Shown piece after piece: positions 23,773 to 35,011 of a stretch of DNA of 64,000 bases (the first letter of the stretch is position 1; every line of letters begins with the position of its first letter). The notes beneath the pieces were generated by a model. The model saw only the letters and a program-made list of their open reading frames with translations, searched no databases and was not told the origin of the DNA. The stretch comes from Branchiostoma floridae (taxonomy: Eukaryota > Chordata > Leptocardii > Amphioxiformes > Branchiostomatidae): assembly GCF_000003815.2 (NCBI RefSeq), contig NC_049987.1:18878383-18942382 (forward strand). Reading direction: 5' to 3'. The translations under genes and the position numbers were made by a program.

Positions 23773-26170
23773 ACGGAAAATAACAAAATAAGTAACAGAT
23801 AGGGAACATGTGCTTTAGCTCTTACAGTCTGAAACAGAGCTTCTCTCTCTTTACTGTAAGTTACTGAGGACAGGTCATGACAACATGAGTGCAGTTCATC
23901 TTCGATATTTTCATAACATGTGGAACACAGTCTCAAAAGACAGGACTTAAATACCAATGAAGACAGCATGACTATTCAGTCCAGGTGACCTCCAAAAGAG
24001 TAACTTGGCTCACATGTAGCATTCTTGCTTGCAAACGATCTGTAAGTTGTTGACATCAGTTTGGGGTTACTTCAGTTTAGGTCATTGCTATTGGTGAGGT
24101 TCAAACAGTAACGTTTATTCAAATTGACCTGCCCAACAGTTCACATTTTTGAAGTTTAAAATTATTTAATACAATCAAAAGGAAAGGTGATCTGATTCAG
24201 TAAGATTTCAAAATTCCAAAATAGGCGCCAACAAAATTGTCACCGCTGAAAACAAATTATCAACAACAAATGTGGACAGGTGTTGTGTTAGCAACGGTTA
24301 CGTCTTGTTATTTTTATAGACAAGTGCCAAAGAAAGTAGTTGGTCACGCATTTATGATATTTATACAAACATCATGAAATAAGAAAGTGATAGCAACAAC
24401 CACTGAGTGATGTGACAAGACTGGGACCTTCCATTTTTCTAGGGAGTTGTAAGATGAGTGTGTGTGAGTGTGTGTGTAACAAAAATCATAAAGTTTACAC
24501 ATGGGAACCAGCAAATAACGAACCATACCGTGTTAACTTTCAATCCTTCTTTTAAAGGATCATGCTTTCCTCAAAGTTATTTGATGAAGCGAATCCGTGC
24601 AAATAGCCCATACAGAACTTAAAGAACTTAGCTACATTTTATCGCATTTAAGCCGAAAACGAACTACATATGGAAATAGACCTATCCCGATCAGAACTAG
24701 TTCTACAAATTAGGTATGAGAAATGTAATATAACATATGGGATATAGTGGTGCAATCAACTAGAAAGCTGGTACATTTCATCCTTTTACTTTGCATTTCC
24801 ACCTCTAGCAATTACATCTGCTCCCCAGACATGACGTCACCTCTGCGTTGTTGCCATTGGACCAGGACGGAGGCCACGGTCGCATCCATGACAAATGTTC
24901 TTCCCTTGACAAATCAACCACTTTGACAGACAAGACCCTGTAGTGAAAGGTGCAGAAAAAGCTGTTGCTTTTTTTAGATTATACAGTTGCCTATTGCTAG
25001 GTCAGCACACGCATTTACTATGCTGGAGTGTTCGAATTGCTCTAAGCACGTGACCTTGCGGAAGTTTGACGTGAACAAAAGGTCAAAGGTGATTGGAAGT
25101 TGGTATCGACCCCCATCAGATTTAACAGTCAGCGTACATGCCAGGCTGAAGTATTCAGATTGTTCACCTTACAGCTTACAGAAGGGTGACGTGTGCAAAA
25201 GGTCAAAGGTGTTTGGAAGTGGGTATCGTCCTCCGCCCTTTCAAATTTCCCGGATGTAGAAAGCTTTTTTACGCCTCTCGTGAAATAATCATGTTCCGTA
25301 TCTTGGATCGTTATCTGTCCGCCAAACATGTTATTTCGCTTGAATGGCCTGCCGCAGTAGTTTGACCTTCGTTATTTTGATAGCTCATAAGAAGGTAGTT
25401 CTGACCCTTTAGTACGTGGGCGTGGGAATTTAGAGTTGAGAAAAAGCGGCAGGTACTAATTCACAACGTAAATATGTGCATGGCACCATTACTCAATAAC
25501 CGGTATAGATCTAACGACATGCATACAGTTCAGATGAAAACTCAGATGTTGGCGGAATCCATAGTTGCAAAGTTTGAGCTTTGTTTCAACCCAAACAAAA
25601 ACACTCACCATGAACATTCGGTCGATCTCGTAAACCTTCGTCAGATGTCTGATTCACCGCGCTGAACTTCCGGAAGTCGGAAGTGTCATGACGTCAGAAG
25701 TGAATCAAAAGTGGCGGGAAGTCCGAATCTACCACATACAGTTCAGTTCAGTTCAACATGCAGACACTATGGTAGATGATGTACTTCCTCTGATAGATAT
25801 ACCAATTATAGGATCAGCTACGATCTATGCACTATTCATGCCGCCCGATGCAACATTGAACAAATCGCACCTTGAGGTATTGATTTTGTGAAGAGGCAGT
25901 CAATCAATTTCACAGCACGCACTATCGCTGATGTGTTTTGCCTTTGTAAATAGTTTTACGTGTGAGATCACTACTCGGAGGTGTATTACTACTCTCTAAG
26001 CAGATCCTACGTTAGCATATATAATATAATTTTTTTAGTATCAAAAGCTGGCAAAGGAGTGAAGCCGACCTAGGAGAGTGTATGGCTACCGGAACTATCA
26101 TACTGTAAACGCTATAGGCAAAATCTTATATATGTAGCTCTGGTATATGTACAATATTATAGAAACAATT
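23773..26170. other. non-coding stretch
   Basis: No gene recognised. It holds the tandem duplication at 25008-25240 and a solitary end of the 61876-62053 element at about 25995-26085 (TCTAAGCAGATCCTACG, then AGTATCAAAAGCTGGC). Confidence 0.5.
25008..25240. repeat. two-copy diverged tandem repeat, about 118 bp
   Basis: AACAAAAGGTCAAAGGTGATT and GCAAAAGGTCAAAGGTGTTT lie at equivalent places in two adjacent units, as do the GGTATCG(A/T)CC(C/T)CC phrases. AGGTCAAAGGT is a direct-repeat nuclear-receptor half-site pattern (DR1); this is a sequence resemblance only. Confidence 0.6.
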
Positions 26171-26174
26171 ATGT

Positions 26175-26176
<2 letters not shown>

Positions 26177-26246
<70 letters not shown>

Positions 26247-26265
26247 ATTATATTATATTATATAC
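26177..26265. repeat. (TA)n microsatellite
   Basis: Almost pure TA with a few TTA interruptions at the right end. Confidence 0.95.
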
Positions 26266-26763
26266 TCGAATGCACGTGATATGACCCAATACACGTATTA
26301 AGAAGAGTAGGGATGGCCTAGTGTGATTGGTTGAAAACGAAAACCAGAGCGAGGCCGACCTTGCACTACAACTTAATGGACGAAAAAAATCATGGTTAAC
26401 ACGAGGATAACTACTATGCCTTACATGCTTTACGTGAAGGTGGGAAATATCACTACACAGAGAACTAACAGCAGAAGACGCTCGTTCAACACGAATCACC
26501 TATCATCTCCGATATAGTCTGCTTATTTGTGTAGTCTTCTCTCGCTCAGGGTTTGAGAAGAAACAGTCGCAAGACGAGGAATGAGTATTTAGACACATTT
26601 GTGTCAAGCTGTCTTCGTGTTATTGATGGTGGATGCAACTTGAGCACCGCTTTCTGTAGGGTGATGTTTGACAGTCTGTCGCTCAGAAATGAAAACAAAT
26701 ATATTACGAAAGTTCACTGAAAGACGTTGTCTCATTTCTAATCGTTGTAAAGCACTGATGTAT

Positions 26764-26888
26764 AGGGCTTCTTTGATCCCTCTAGCGAAACAACATATTC
26801 ACATAGAATCACCACGTCATTCGGTCTCACTGGTCACTTGGAAATAGAGCCAGACTTTTTCGCTAGAGGGACCAAAGAAGCCATCTAC
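26764..26888. mobile_element. 125 bp foldback element
   Basis: GGCTTCTTTGATCCCTCTAG followed by CGAAA is answered by TTTCGCTAGAGGGACCAAAG followed by AAGCC, an inverted repeat of about 26 bp with one mismatch. No coding content. Confidence 0.7.
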
Positions 26889-27118
26889 ATCAAAGCTTTA
26901 CAACCATCCCTGAACATAGACGATGGGCGCTATAGACTTCATGCAACCTTTGATCCACTGCTTACTGAGTCACGTGTTCTATCTGCATAACGTGACGTCA
27001 TGGCAGCAGTGGATTGCTCGTTCCTTAACAAAGACTGATGCTGTTCAGTCAAAAATTTGGGCGAGTCGAATTTTTGTGTTGGATATTACAGTTAAGCTAG
27101 TTCAATAAATATAACTTT

Positions 27119-27540
27119 CTTGGCGAAGGTCTTAAACACATGCATCCCCAAAAAGCCACTAAGCCACAAACGTACTTTACCTGAACATTCCAGAACAGAA
27201 TTGTTTATGTCGTTGTAAAGTTAACTCAAATAAAGACAAAAATGCATCACCGAAAAGTCTTAGCCCAAAACTAACTTTACCCCAACATTGCGGAACTGAA
27301 ATAGTTTATATCCTTGTATAGTTAGCTCAAATAAAGACAAAAATACGTCTTTGCCAAAAACTCAATAGCTTAGCCACTACAGTACGGACCTGAAATAGTT
27401 TATGTCGTTGTAAACTTAGCTCAGATAAAGATAAAAATGCATCCCCAAGAAGACTAAGCCAAAAACTCACTTTACTCCATTCTACCAGGACTGAAATAGT
27501 TTACAGACTTCTAAATATAGCACGGGTAAAGACTGTACCC
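27119..27540. repeat. minisatellite, four units of about 100 bp
   Basis: AAATAAAGACAAAAATGCATC-type phrases recur near 27137, 27240, 27340 and 27436. Each is followed by ACTTTACC-like sequence, GGAACTGAAATAGTTTA and CTTGTA..GTTAGCTC. Units are diverged. No coding content. Confidence 0.8.
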
Positions 27541-29779
27541 ATCTTGAAATGGGGTCTTACATCTGGAGACCATTCTTTCCCCAAGGCATCAATGAAATCT
27601 AAGCTTCTTTTCACGAAATTTGAACTAAAATCCTATTCCCATAACATGTGACTAAATCATACTACGGGGTTGCGGTTGGCTGTGGTCTCGGTGGGGTCAC
27701 GGTCAAAGGTCAAAGAGGTCACGACCTGATACATTGATACGTCAACTATTCCTACTATGGTCATTTATCTAACTGACGTGTCATACATGTGCTATATGTA
27801 CCCTTCAAACTTATATGTGAACTTTTAACCTTTTTGTTTTGTCAGTTTTTGGTTGCTTCTCCTTAGAATAACTTTGTACGATCCTTCTCGTAAAAAGAAT
27901 AGGAACATAAACACAGAGTATACCAATTAGAAACATACACGGACGGGTTTTTCTAATATTGCAAGGTTTGATTTTTTTAACACAATAGTGAATGTTCAAA
28001 AGCCTTGACGTACCAAATATTACTTATATAAATAATGCGTCGTGTGTCGTGCCTTACTGCTGCAACGATTTTGAATACTAGTACTCTGCAGCTGCAACCA
28101 GTCTTTCTTCAATTCTTTCCATCTTGTTTTCTGCGTGCCCCCTTAGCTCCTTTGATTTTCTGACTGACCGCAGCGGTCAAAGCCCTGTATCTTTGAGGTC
28201 TGCCTGCCCTTTCAGGATTTGTTGATAGTGGATCTTAGGTTGACATCAACTTTCCCAACCGGGGCCCGATAGGAAACTGATAAACTAACTTGTTTTAGAG
28301 TGACATAGTACTCTTTTACAGAGAACGTCTAAGATTGGCCTGTGTAACGGTCAAGATTCTACCCTTACACAGGGGTGTTAATCTAGACCGGGGGTAAACT
28401 GGACTGCTACACCGGATAAGTCCCGGATGTAACAGGTTTTCCAATCTCTGACGATCAAAGCATGCTGGGAGATTAACAGCTTTAGCTTTACCCTTTGCAT
28501 GTCCCGATGTTTTTTTGGCGTCGACCTATTTTCTTTAAGTACTTTGAACGACGCTGGCACATGTGAAATAAATTCCACCGCTTCTAAATATTATCACAAG
28601 TAATCAGAGGGTGAGTGAGCTGAAGGTCATGGTAAGTGTTCTCAAGGTCACGGTTAGACAGTCATCACAGCAACAGCTGTCGATGGCCATGTAAGCTGTG
28701 CGCCAAGGAGGGCCATAATTTCCCCGTGAGCAATTCATTATCTACGAAGTCATCGTTCAATAATGTCTGGGGCGAAATAGTTTCCTCGCGATTTCAGGGG
28801 CTCGTTCAGTTGGTAGGATGTTTCTCGCACAAAAATGTATTTTTTGTGGAGAATATAAAAGCTGCGATATTCTGTCTGTAAAGGCTGTTGTTTGGGGGGG
28901 CTTTCTTTTGCATCTTACGAAATTTGTTTTTAAATCTGATCAAGTTATATTAAAGATTCACTACTTGCGAAAATCGTACAGTTGAATAATTCAACATGCA
29001 CCCATCGGGGACAGCGGCAGGTATTGACTTCTGAGCACCTTTGACCTACTTCTGACGTCACACATCCCGAGGATCAATGCGCGTCAAGAAAATGGTTCGA
29101 TGAAGACCGAAATAAAATAACACGATCGAAAAATCGGTACGCCATGCCCTTGTTTTGGATTGAGGTCAAAAACTCTATGTTTCGTTCCCAAACAGTTTAG
29201 CTTTCAATCTTTTTTTTTTTTAATTTTCCTTATTGGGAACGATTGATATAAAAAAATTGCCAATTGACAAACGATATAAATAACTAATAAAATGCCTAAA
29301 AGAAACAACATCAATGTTTCTTAACGGTCCCAAAATCTTATCACCAACAGCGGTGATTCCACACTGAAAACTAGTCTAGATAGCCATGTTCTTAATTTCC
29401 CCTGACAAGGATTGAGATTTCGAACTATAACGTCCTTAGATTGGTACGGGAATCTTCGACAACCTGAAAGCAATTTTGTGACGCCAAATTTATCAGTTGC
29501 CCGCAGTTGGGGCCAGGCGGTTATGGTGTCCATGGGGTGCTTGGTGGTTTTTACGATACAGCGTGAGATGGGTCGATGGTGTGCAATCTATCCGTTTGAT
29601 CGGGAGCTTGACCTTGACTTTGGGTCAGACCACTGCCGGGCGCCCCCCAGGACACTAGCCCCAGAGTCTGACCGGCAACTGCGGTCAATAATTACTTATC
29701 TCTTCGGTGAACTGTTTGGAATGATAGGTCACTAACCATACTCCTCTAGAGCAAAGAAACTGCCAATTTTGTAGTGCAA
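27541..29779. other. non-coding stretch, no gene recognised
   Basis: Open frames on both strands near 28400-28880 and 29320-29735 show no family resemblance and no convincing splice or start context. Nothing else structured was seen. Confidence 0.45.
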
Positions 29780-30130
29780 GTAAAGTAGAATATGAAGTAC
29801 ATTTTATGGCTTGTCCTTTGCATGATAGAAACATTCTATTTCACCATGTGTTAAGTAAATATACCCACTTCAGATACTTGAAAAGTAAAGAGAAATGTCT
29901 ATTCCTGACAGCCTTTGATAAACCAACTCTAACCAACCATAAAACTAGCCACATCCATGCAATTACCAATATGTTGAGAAGCGAGAGGAAGTCGAATGTC
30001 CTGGAATAGATTAGACACATGTATGCACATATAGGTGTGTGAGCTTGTTTCCATTGTTACATGTGTGTGGTTGTTACCATGTGACCTGCACTTGGCCCAG
30101 TGGGGCAAAAAATGTGCAATAAAGGTCTTC
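29780..30130 (+). mobile_element. non-LTR retrotransposon 3' end (short fragment)
   Basis: The frame at 29806-30009 (MACPLHDRNILFHHVLSKYT at its start) has the C-terminal style of LINE ORF2. It is followed by CACTTGGCCCAGTGGGGCAA, then TGTGCAATAAAGGTCTTCAT. The same ending (GTACAATAAAGGTCTTTCAT) follows the longer LINE fragment at 43931-44695, so both are copies of one family, 5' truncated as is usual for LINEs. Confidence 0.6.
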
Positions 30131-30322
30131 ATCTATATAGTAACTGCATTTCCAGCCTTCATTTCACCCGTATACGGTGTTAGCTATATAGTCTCAAGCG
30201 TTCGTTTTGTCTGATAGTTTGTGGATTTGAACTGCGTTGAATATATGTCCACTAACGTTGAATGTATAAGGGTAGTTATATGGAGTCCTGATATGAGAAG
30301 TTCTTTTCATTTATTCGTCCAG

Positions 30323-30533
30323 TATAAATGCAGAAACTTTCGCGGTGTATAATGTTCGCGGTTTTCGCGGCGGCCACTTCACCGCGAATTTAAAACCACC
30401 GCGAACATTTTCCATAAGAGAAAGAGACTACAGTGCATGTTGCTACCGCGAAATTAAAACCACCGCGAAAAGTCCATTTCCCGCTAAACCGCGAAATTAA
30501 ATCTCCGCGAACTTAAATGCATTTACAGTATTT
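30323..30533. mobile_element. intact 'TTCGCGGTGG' inverted-repeat element
   Basis: AGTATAAATGCAGAAACTTT at the left and AAATGCATTTACAGTA at the right enclose alternating CCACCGCGAA and TTCGCGG phrases. Same family and length as 9788-9995. Confidence 0.8.
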
Positions 30534-30604
30534 GAAAATGGAGCTGTGCCGACTTGTCATTCTGGTGTTAGTAATGTACTCGTATATGTGAGGTTGGTAG
30601 CAAT

Positions 30605-30722
30605 GTGTATGTGAGGTTGTCAGTAATATATGTGTCAGGTTGTCAGTAATATATGTGTCAGGTTGTCAGTAATATATGTGTCAGGTTGTCAGTAATATAT
30701 GTGTCAGGTTGTAAGTAATATT
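30605..30722. repeat. minisatellite, 23 bp unit, about five copies
   Basis: Units built from GTCAGTAATATATG plus TGTCAGGTT repeat nearly perfectly, with decaying copies at both edges. Confidence 0.9.
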
Positions 30723-31264
30723 CAATAATGTATATGTCGGTTTGGAAGTAATATTTTGTCAGGTTCGTTGATGAAGGTATATTACTTTAAGGAATATGAT
30801 CCGCCAAACAGCAATTACTCAAGCAACTGGATATGATTTTTTTTTACAGTCTGCCTTTAGAAGTAGCATCCACTGTCTTTCAGTGTCACTGACTAGAGGT
30901 AATGAATGTTATTTAAAAAGTCTGACCGTTTCCAAAATCATATTCAACTGCTTTAGTAATTGATATTTGGCGTGTATGCCAGGTTATATCATCAAAGGTA
31001 AGATGCATATTAGGTTGCGGGTGACTCAACATTACGTCAATGCAAACACGAAAACATATGAATTTTACAATATGGAGAGACCATAGCATTGCTATGTCAT
31101 AGATTTTATAACGTTGAGGCTCCAGGTATAGTCAGGGACTGCATGTATTTATTGTTTGTACCGCTAGATGTCGCCGTGATGATGGGGCAATGGCGACCTC
31201 CTTGCAGCTGCAGCTGTTGCAAACATAACTGCAGTCGAAAAACATTTTGTAGCAAAAACAATAA

Positions 31265-32930
31265 GCCAATAAAATCGCAAAATCACATAGATGACGCCAT
31301 TACGTCATAATGACACCAAAATTGTTGTAGAAAATTACATGACTTGATTGGATAGCTTCAAACCTCGCTTATACGTGTTTGCTGTGTGGTTAGTATCTAG
31401 GTTGCGTGTGCAATGAAATTAATTTGAGCTGTATGATTTCTGTATTGCCCAGACTAATATGAATCTATATCTAGCTATAGCACGACAGGACAGATTTGAT
31501 TGACGTGGGATGATTGTCTAGCGCCCTATTTTGTACAATCACGTGTCCAATTGTTCAAAAGTTAGGCCATATGGATGACCAAGGCAAGGACGTTCTATAT
31601 AACGTCCTTGGGATGACATCTCAGCGCGCATCAATTTTCGGTCATTTCCAAAAAGCATTCGACCATACTGTAAAACGTACAGAGCAGCTACATAATGAGA
31701 TATGTATGCCGTTAGTTGCAAAAAATATGGAAAGTGGCTATAGTACTAATGCCGCTGAATGCCAGAGTCAATCCAAAAGATGAAAAAGAAGATGAGAAGG
31801 AACAAGCTGGTGTGTTACGCCGAAGGGTGGTTATACCAGCTATATAGATACAGAAAAATAAAGAATCTAGGATATAGATGAATTCTTGTACACAACTAGG
31901 TTAAACTTACTTGCTTACGTTTCTGTGTCTATCAGACACCTTCCTCAGAGCTTCTGACTGGAGTTCTGCTTCTCACCGCTATATGTAGCCGATGTAGGTG
32001 GCGCTTTCTCCGCGAGAACACTATCCCAAACGTGGCAAAGTTTGTATCCCCCCTCGTCCTGATTCATCACTGGGGTTGACTTTCTTAACCTCTAAATAGT
32101 TCTGAGGAAGGCACCGAAACGTAAGCAAGTGAGTTTAACCTGGTTGTGTACAAGAATTCATCTATATTCTACCAACCTGATAAAATTATTTTCGGAATAA
32201 ATAATCTATTGTTTAGTATACCATAATCTATGTGTTCAGTCATTTGTTCAACCTTCCTTTCAACTTGTAATGAAGGTACTTTTGCTCTATCAAACTTCTT
32301 TTCTATTCGCACGCTCGCACCATTTTATGGATTCTCAGAGGATAGTATCCACATATATAATCAAATCAACATGGTCTAACTGAAAAATTAGTTTTTGTCG
32401 CAAAAAAAAGGCTTCCGCAAATAAAATCACAAAATTGCATAAATGCCCTTATTACGTCATAATGATGCAAAGTTGCGATTTGACCTCGCATGTAGCTAGA
32501 TATGCAAAGGTTAGGTGTGACGGGTCGTTCAGTGTAATATAACCAGATGCTGCCGCGCCGCGTGCCTGTAAAGATACACCAAAAAGCGGCAATACCTGCT
32601 GTATAGCTATAAAACAAAAGCAGGCTTAAATGTATTATTAAGTATTATTTTCTTGCATATACCGCCTGATCCAGCAATGTATTCTCTCATGAATCCTTAC
32701 CCTACGTACGTTTTTCTTAGCTGTTTTTTCTCATTCAACTTCTTATTTCGAATATTCTGCTGCGTGGCTATTTTCTAGGCTTTGTGTGCAATGCAATTAA
32801 TCTAAGCTGTATGATTTCTGTATTGCCCAGACTATCTAAATCTATCAAGCACGACAGGACAGATTTGGTTGACGTGTGTTGATTGTCTGTCGGCCTATTT
32901 TGTACAATCACGCGTTCACATTACTGGATT
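31265..32930. repeat. local duplication upstream of the NHL gene
   Basis: Two blocks recur in the same order. The first (TTACGTCATAATGA with flanks) is at about 31265-31310 and again at about 32405-32465. The second (GATTTCTGTATTGCCCAGAC, then CACGACAGGACAGATTT and CTATTTTGTACAATCACG) is at about 31435-31550 and again at about 32810-32915. The copies are 1.1-1.4 kb apart, the difference being partly due to the foldback element at 31871-32168. A block at 32490-32570 also recurs at 37485-37560, downstream of the NHL gene. Confidence 0.7.
31871..32168. mobile_element. 300 bp foldback element with ends of about 65 bp
   Basis: ATATAGATGAATTCTTGTAC at the left is answered by GTACAAGAATTCATCTATAT at the right. 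The complementarity continues through ACTTGCTTACGTTTC and CCTTCCTCAGA. The centre is about 150 bp without a useful frame. Non-autonomous. Confidence 0.8.
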
Positions 32931-33291
32931 TCAAGGACGCAGCATATTACACCAGACCACAGAATCACAAGAGAGACTTGCGCAGTGTTGCACGCCAAGA
33001 GGTAGCCGCCTTCACAGGAAAAGGAACTTTAGATGGTAGCAAAGAGCTACATGACGAGCGTCGCTGGTGGTGTACATTTGGCAAACGGAAACCACATATA
33101 CAGACTTGCCTAGTATCCTTGTCTCAGCTGATTTTACTACATAAACTGGGTATCACCATCGCCATTCGGACCAAATACTGGTAGATTACGGCCGATCTAC
33201 AAACTGTAAAGCGAATTACTGTCCTGACCGTCCATACTTTAGACCATTTTAAATACGTCCTCTTACACTTCTACCAGATTCTTAGAACACA

Positions 33292-34657
33292 ATGAGTTGC
33301 ATCCCTGAAAGCGACGGAGAACGTTCGACGCTACCGACAACGTGCCATACGAACATTGGCAAAGCTGAAATGAACCGAACTTACGCTGAAAACCTTCCCA
33401 CTGAATCAGAAGACTGCCCGTCGAAAGACATTTACAATACTGACAGACAAGAAGAGGAGAATGCTGTGAAATACCAGTTGGAGAGTACATGTCGTGAAGA
33501 AGCTTCAGCCGCTCTTGACCAGCGTGGTGAAGATGTCGATGGTGCCAATACAAATGACGAAGCTGTAGAAATCAACGAAGTCAGTTCAGACATCGAAGCA
33601 AAAGGCTTAGTCCAAGATGACATCCGACTTGAGACTGCCATCAACCCACTGGAAGACGTTGAAAACTCGGACAATGAGATGGCAACTCACGAAGAACCTA
33701 ACCTCAATGACGGAGAGTGTATCCGCCCGTATGCAGTCGCTAATCAATTTGATGGCCACAGCGACAGAGAGAATGGCCGACAAGGAGGTGTCTTTTCCAT
33801 CCAGCCCTACGCTGTTGTGTACGAAGAAGACGATGAGCCTAGCGCAGAAACAACAAGTCCTCCGTCTGACGAAACCCACAGCTGCAGTGGACAACAAGGC
33901 ACATTTTCAAACGCCGGTAAGCTCAACTCCCATGTACGTAATACACTAGCTTTACTGTCGAGGATGCTACACGATGCAATTAATGGCCTATAACAGAATA
34001 AGTAACAAAATTATTACACGAAATGTTATTGGTAGAAATGGCTGAAGGAGGAGGCAATTGTACAATAAGTTTTAAGCCTTAAAGCGCTATCTCGTTGGAC
34101 TGCGGTACAGTGGCGGTGCGTTGGTGTCTACCACTGTATCAAGAACAGGCGCCGCGGTGCCGGCAACAGGTGCCAACGAACGCCAATACGCCGCCTGAAA
34201 TGGCTAAACAAAACTTGCATCCACTTGTTCGTTCGCATGTATAGATGATGTGGACCTTACGAAAGTCGCTGTGCTTTTGTTGCGCCAAAATTACTGTCAT
34301 ATTTGATGCCACTTGCAGCACCAAGGACAGGACCCCCATATCCTTTACCTAAATCTACAGAGATGTAGTGTACCTTGTGCAATTCGCTGTACTTTCTCTG
34401 TGTCGATAAAGATTCTCATGTTGGATGCCACTTTTAGCACGTAGGACAGGACCCCTATATCGTTCACGTCAAAGTGGTAGGCAAGCATTACCTGTATCCG
34501 ATTGTTTGCTGGTATGTATAGATGTAGTGGACCTTTATGAAATTGTCTGTACCTTTGTTGTGTCAGTAAAGATTGCCATACTGGATACCAAGTTCAGTAC
34601 TCCTATATTCTACACCTTGATTTTGTCAGGCAAACATCAACTGTATCCACTTGTATG

Positions 34658-34691
<34 letters not shown>

Positions 34692-34957
34692 TGTATGTTT
34701 GTATGTATAGATGTAGTGGGCCTTTCTAAAATCGCTGTACGTTTGCTGTGTCGATAAAGATTGTCATATTGGATATCACTTTCAGCACCTATCTATCCTG
34801 CACCTCCATGTCGTCAGGCGTGTATTATCGGCGTGAGTGTGGCGGTGGTGGTCACCATGCTTGGGTTAACAGCTGCTGTGCTTGCTACGTTCATACCAGC
34901 GATGCAAGTAAGCTACATGAAAAAGGCAAGTGGCAACGTTACATGTACATTTACAAA

Positions 34958-35011
<54 letters not shown>

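Noticed and set aside
33432-33897. Minus-strand frames opposite the first NHL-gene exon
   Set aside because: Antisense shadows of the acidic, low-complexity coding exon.
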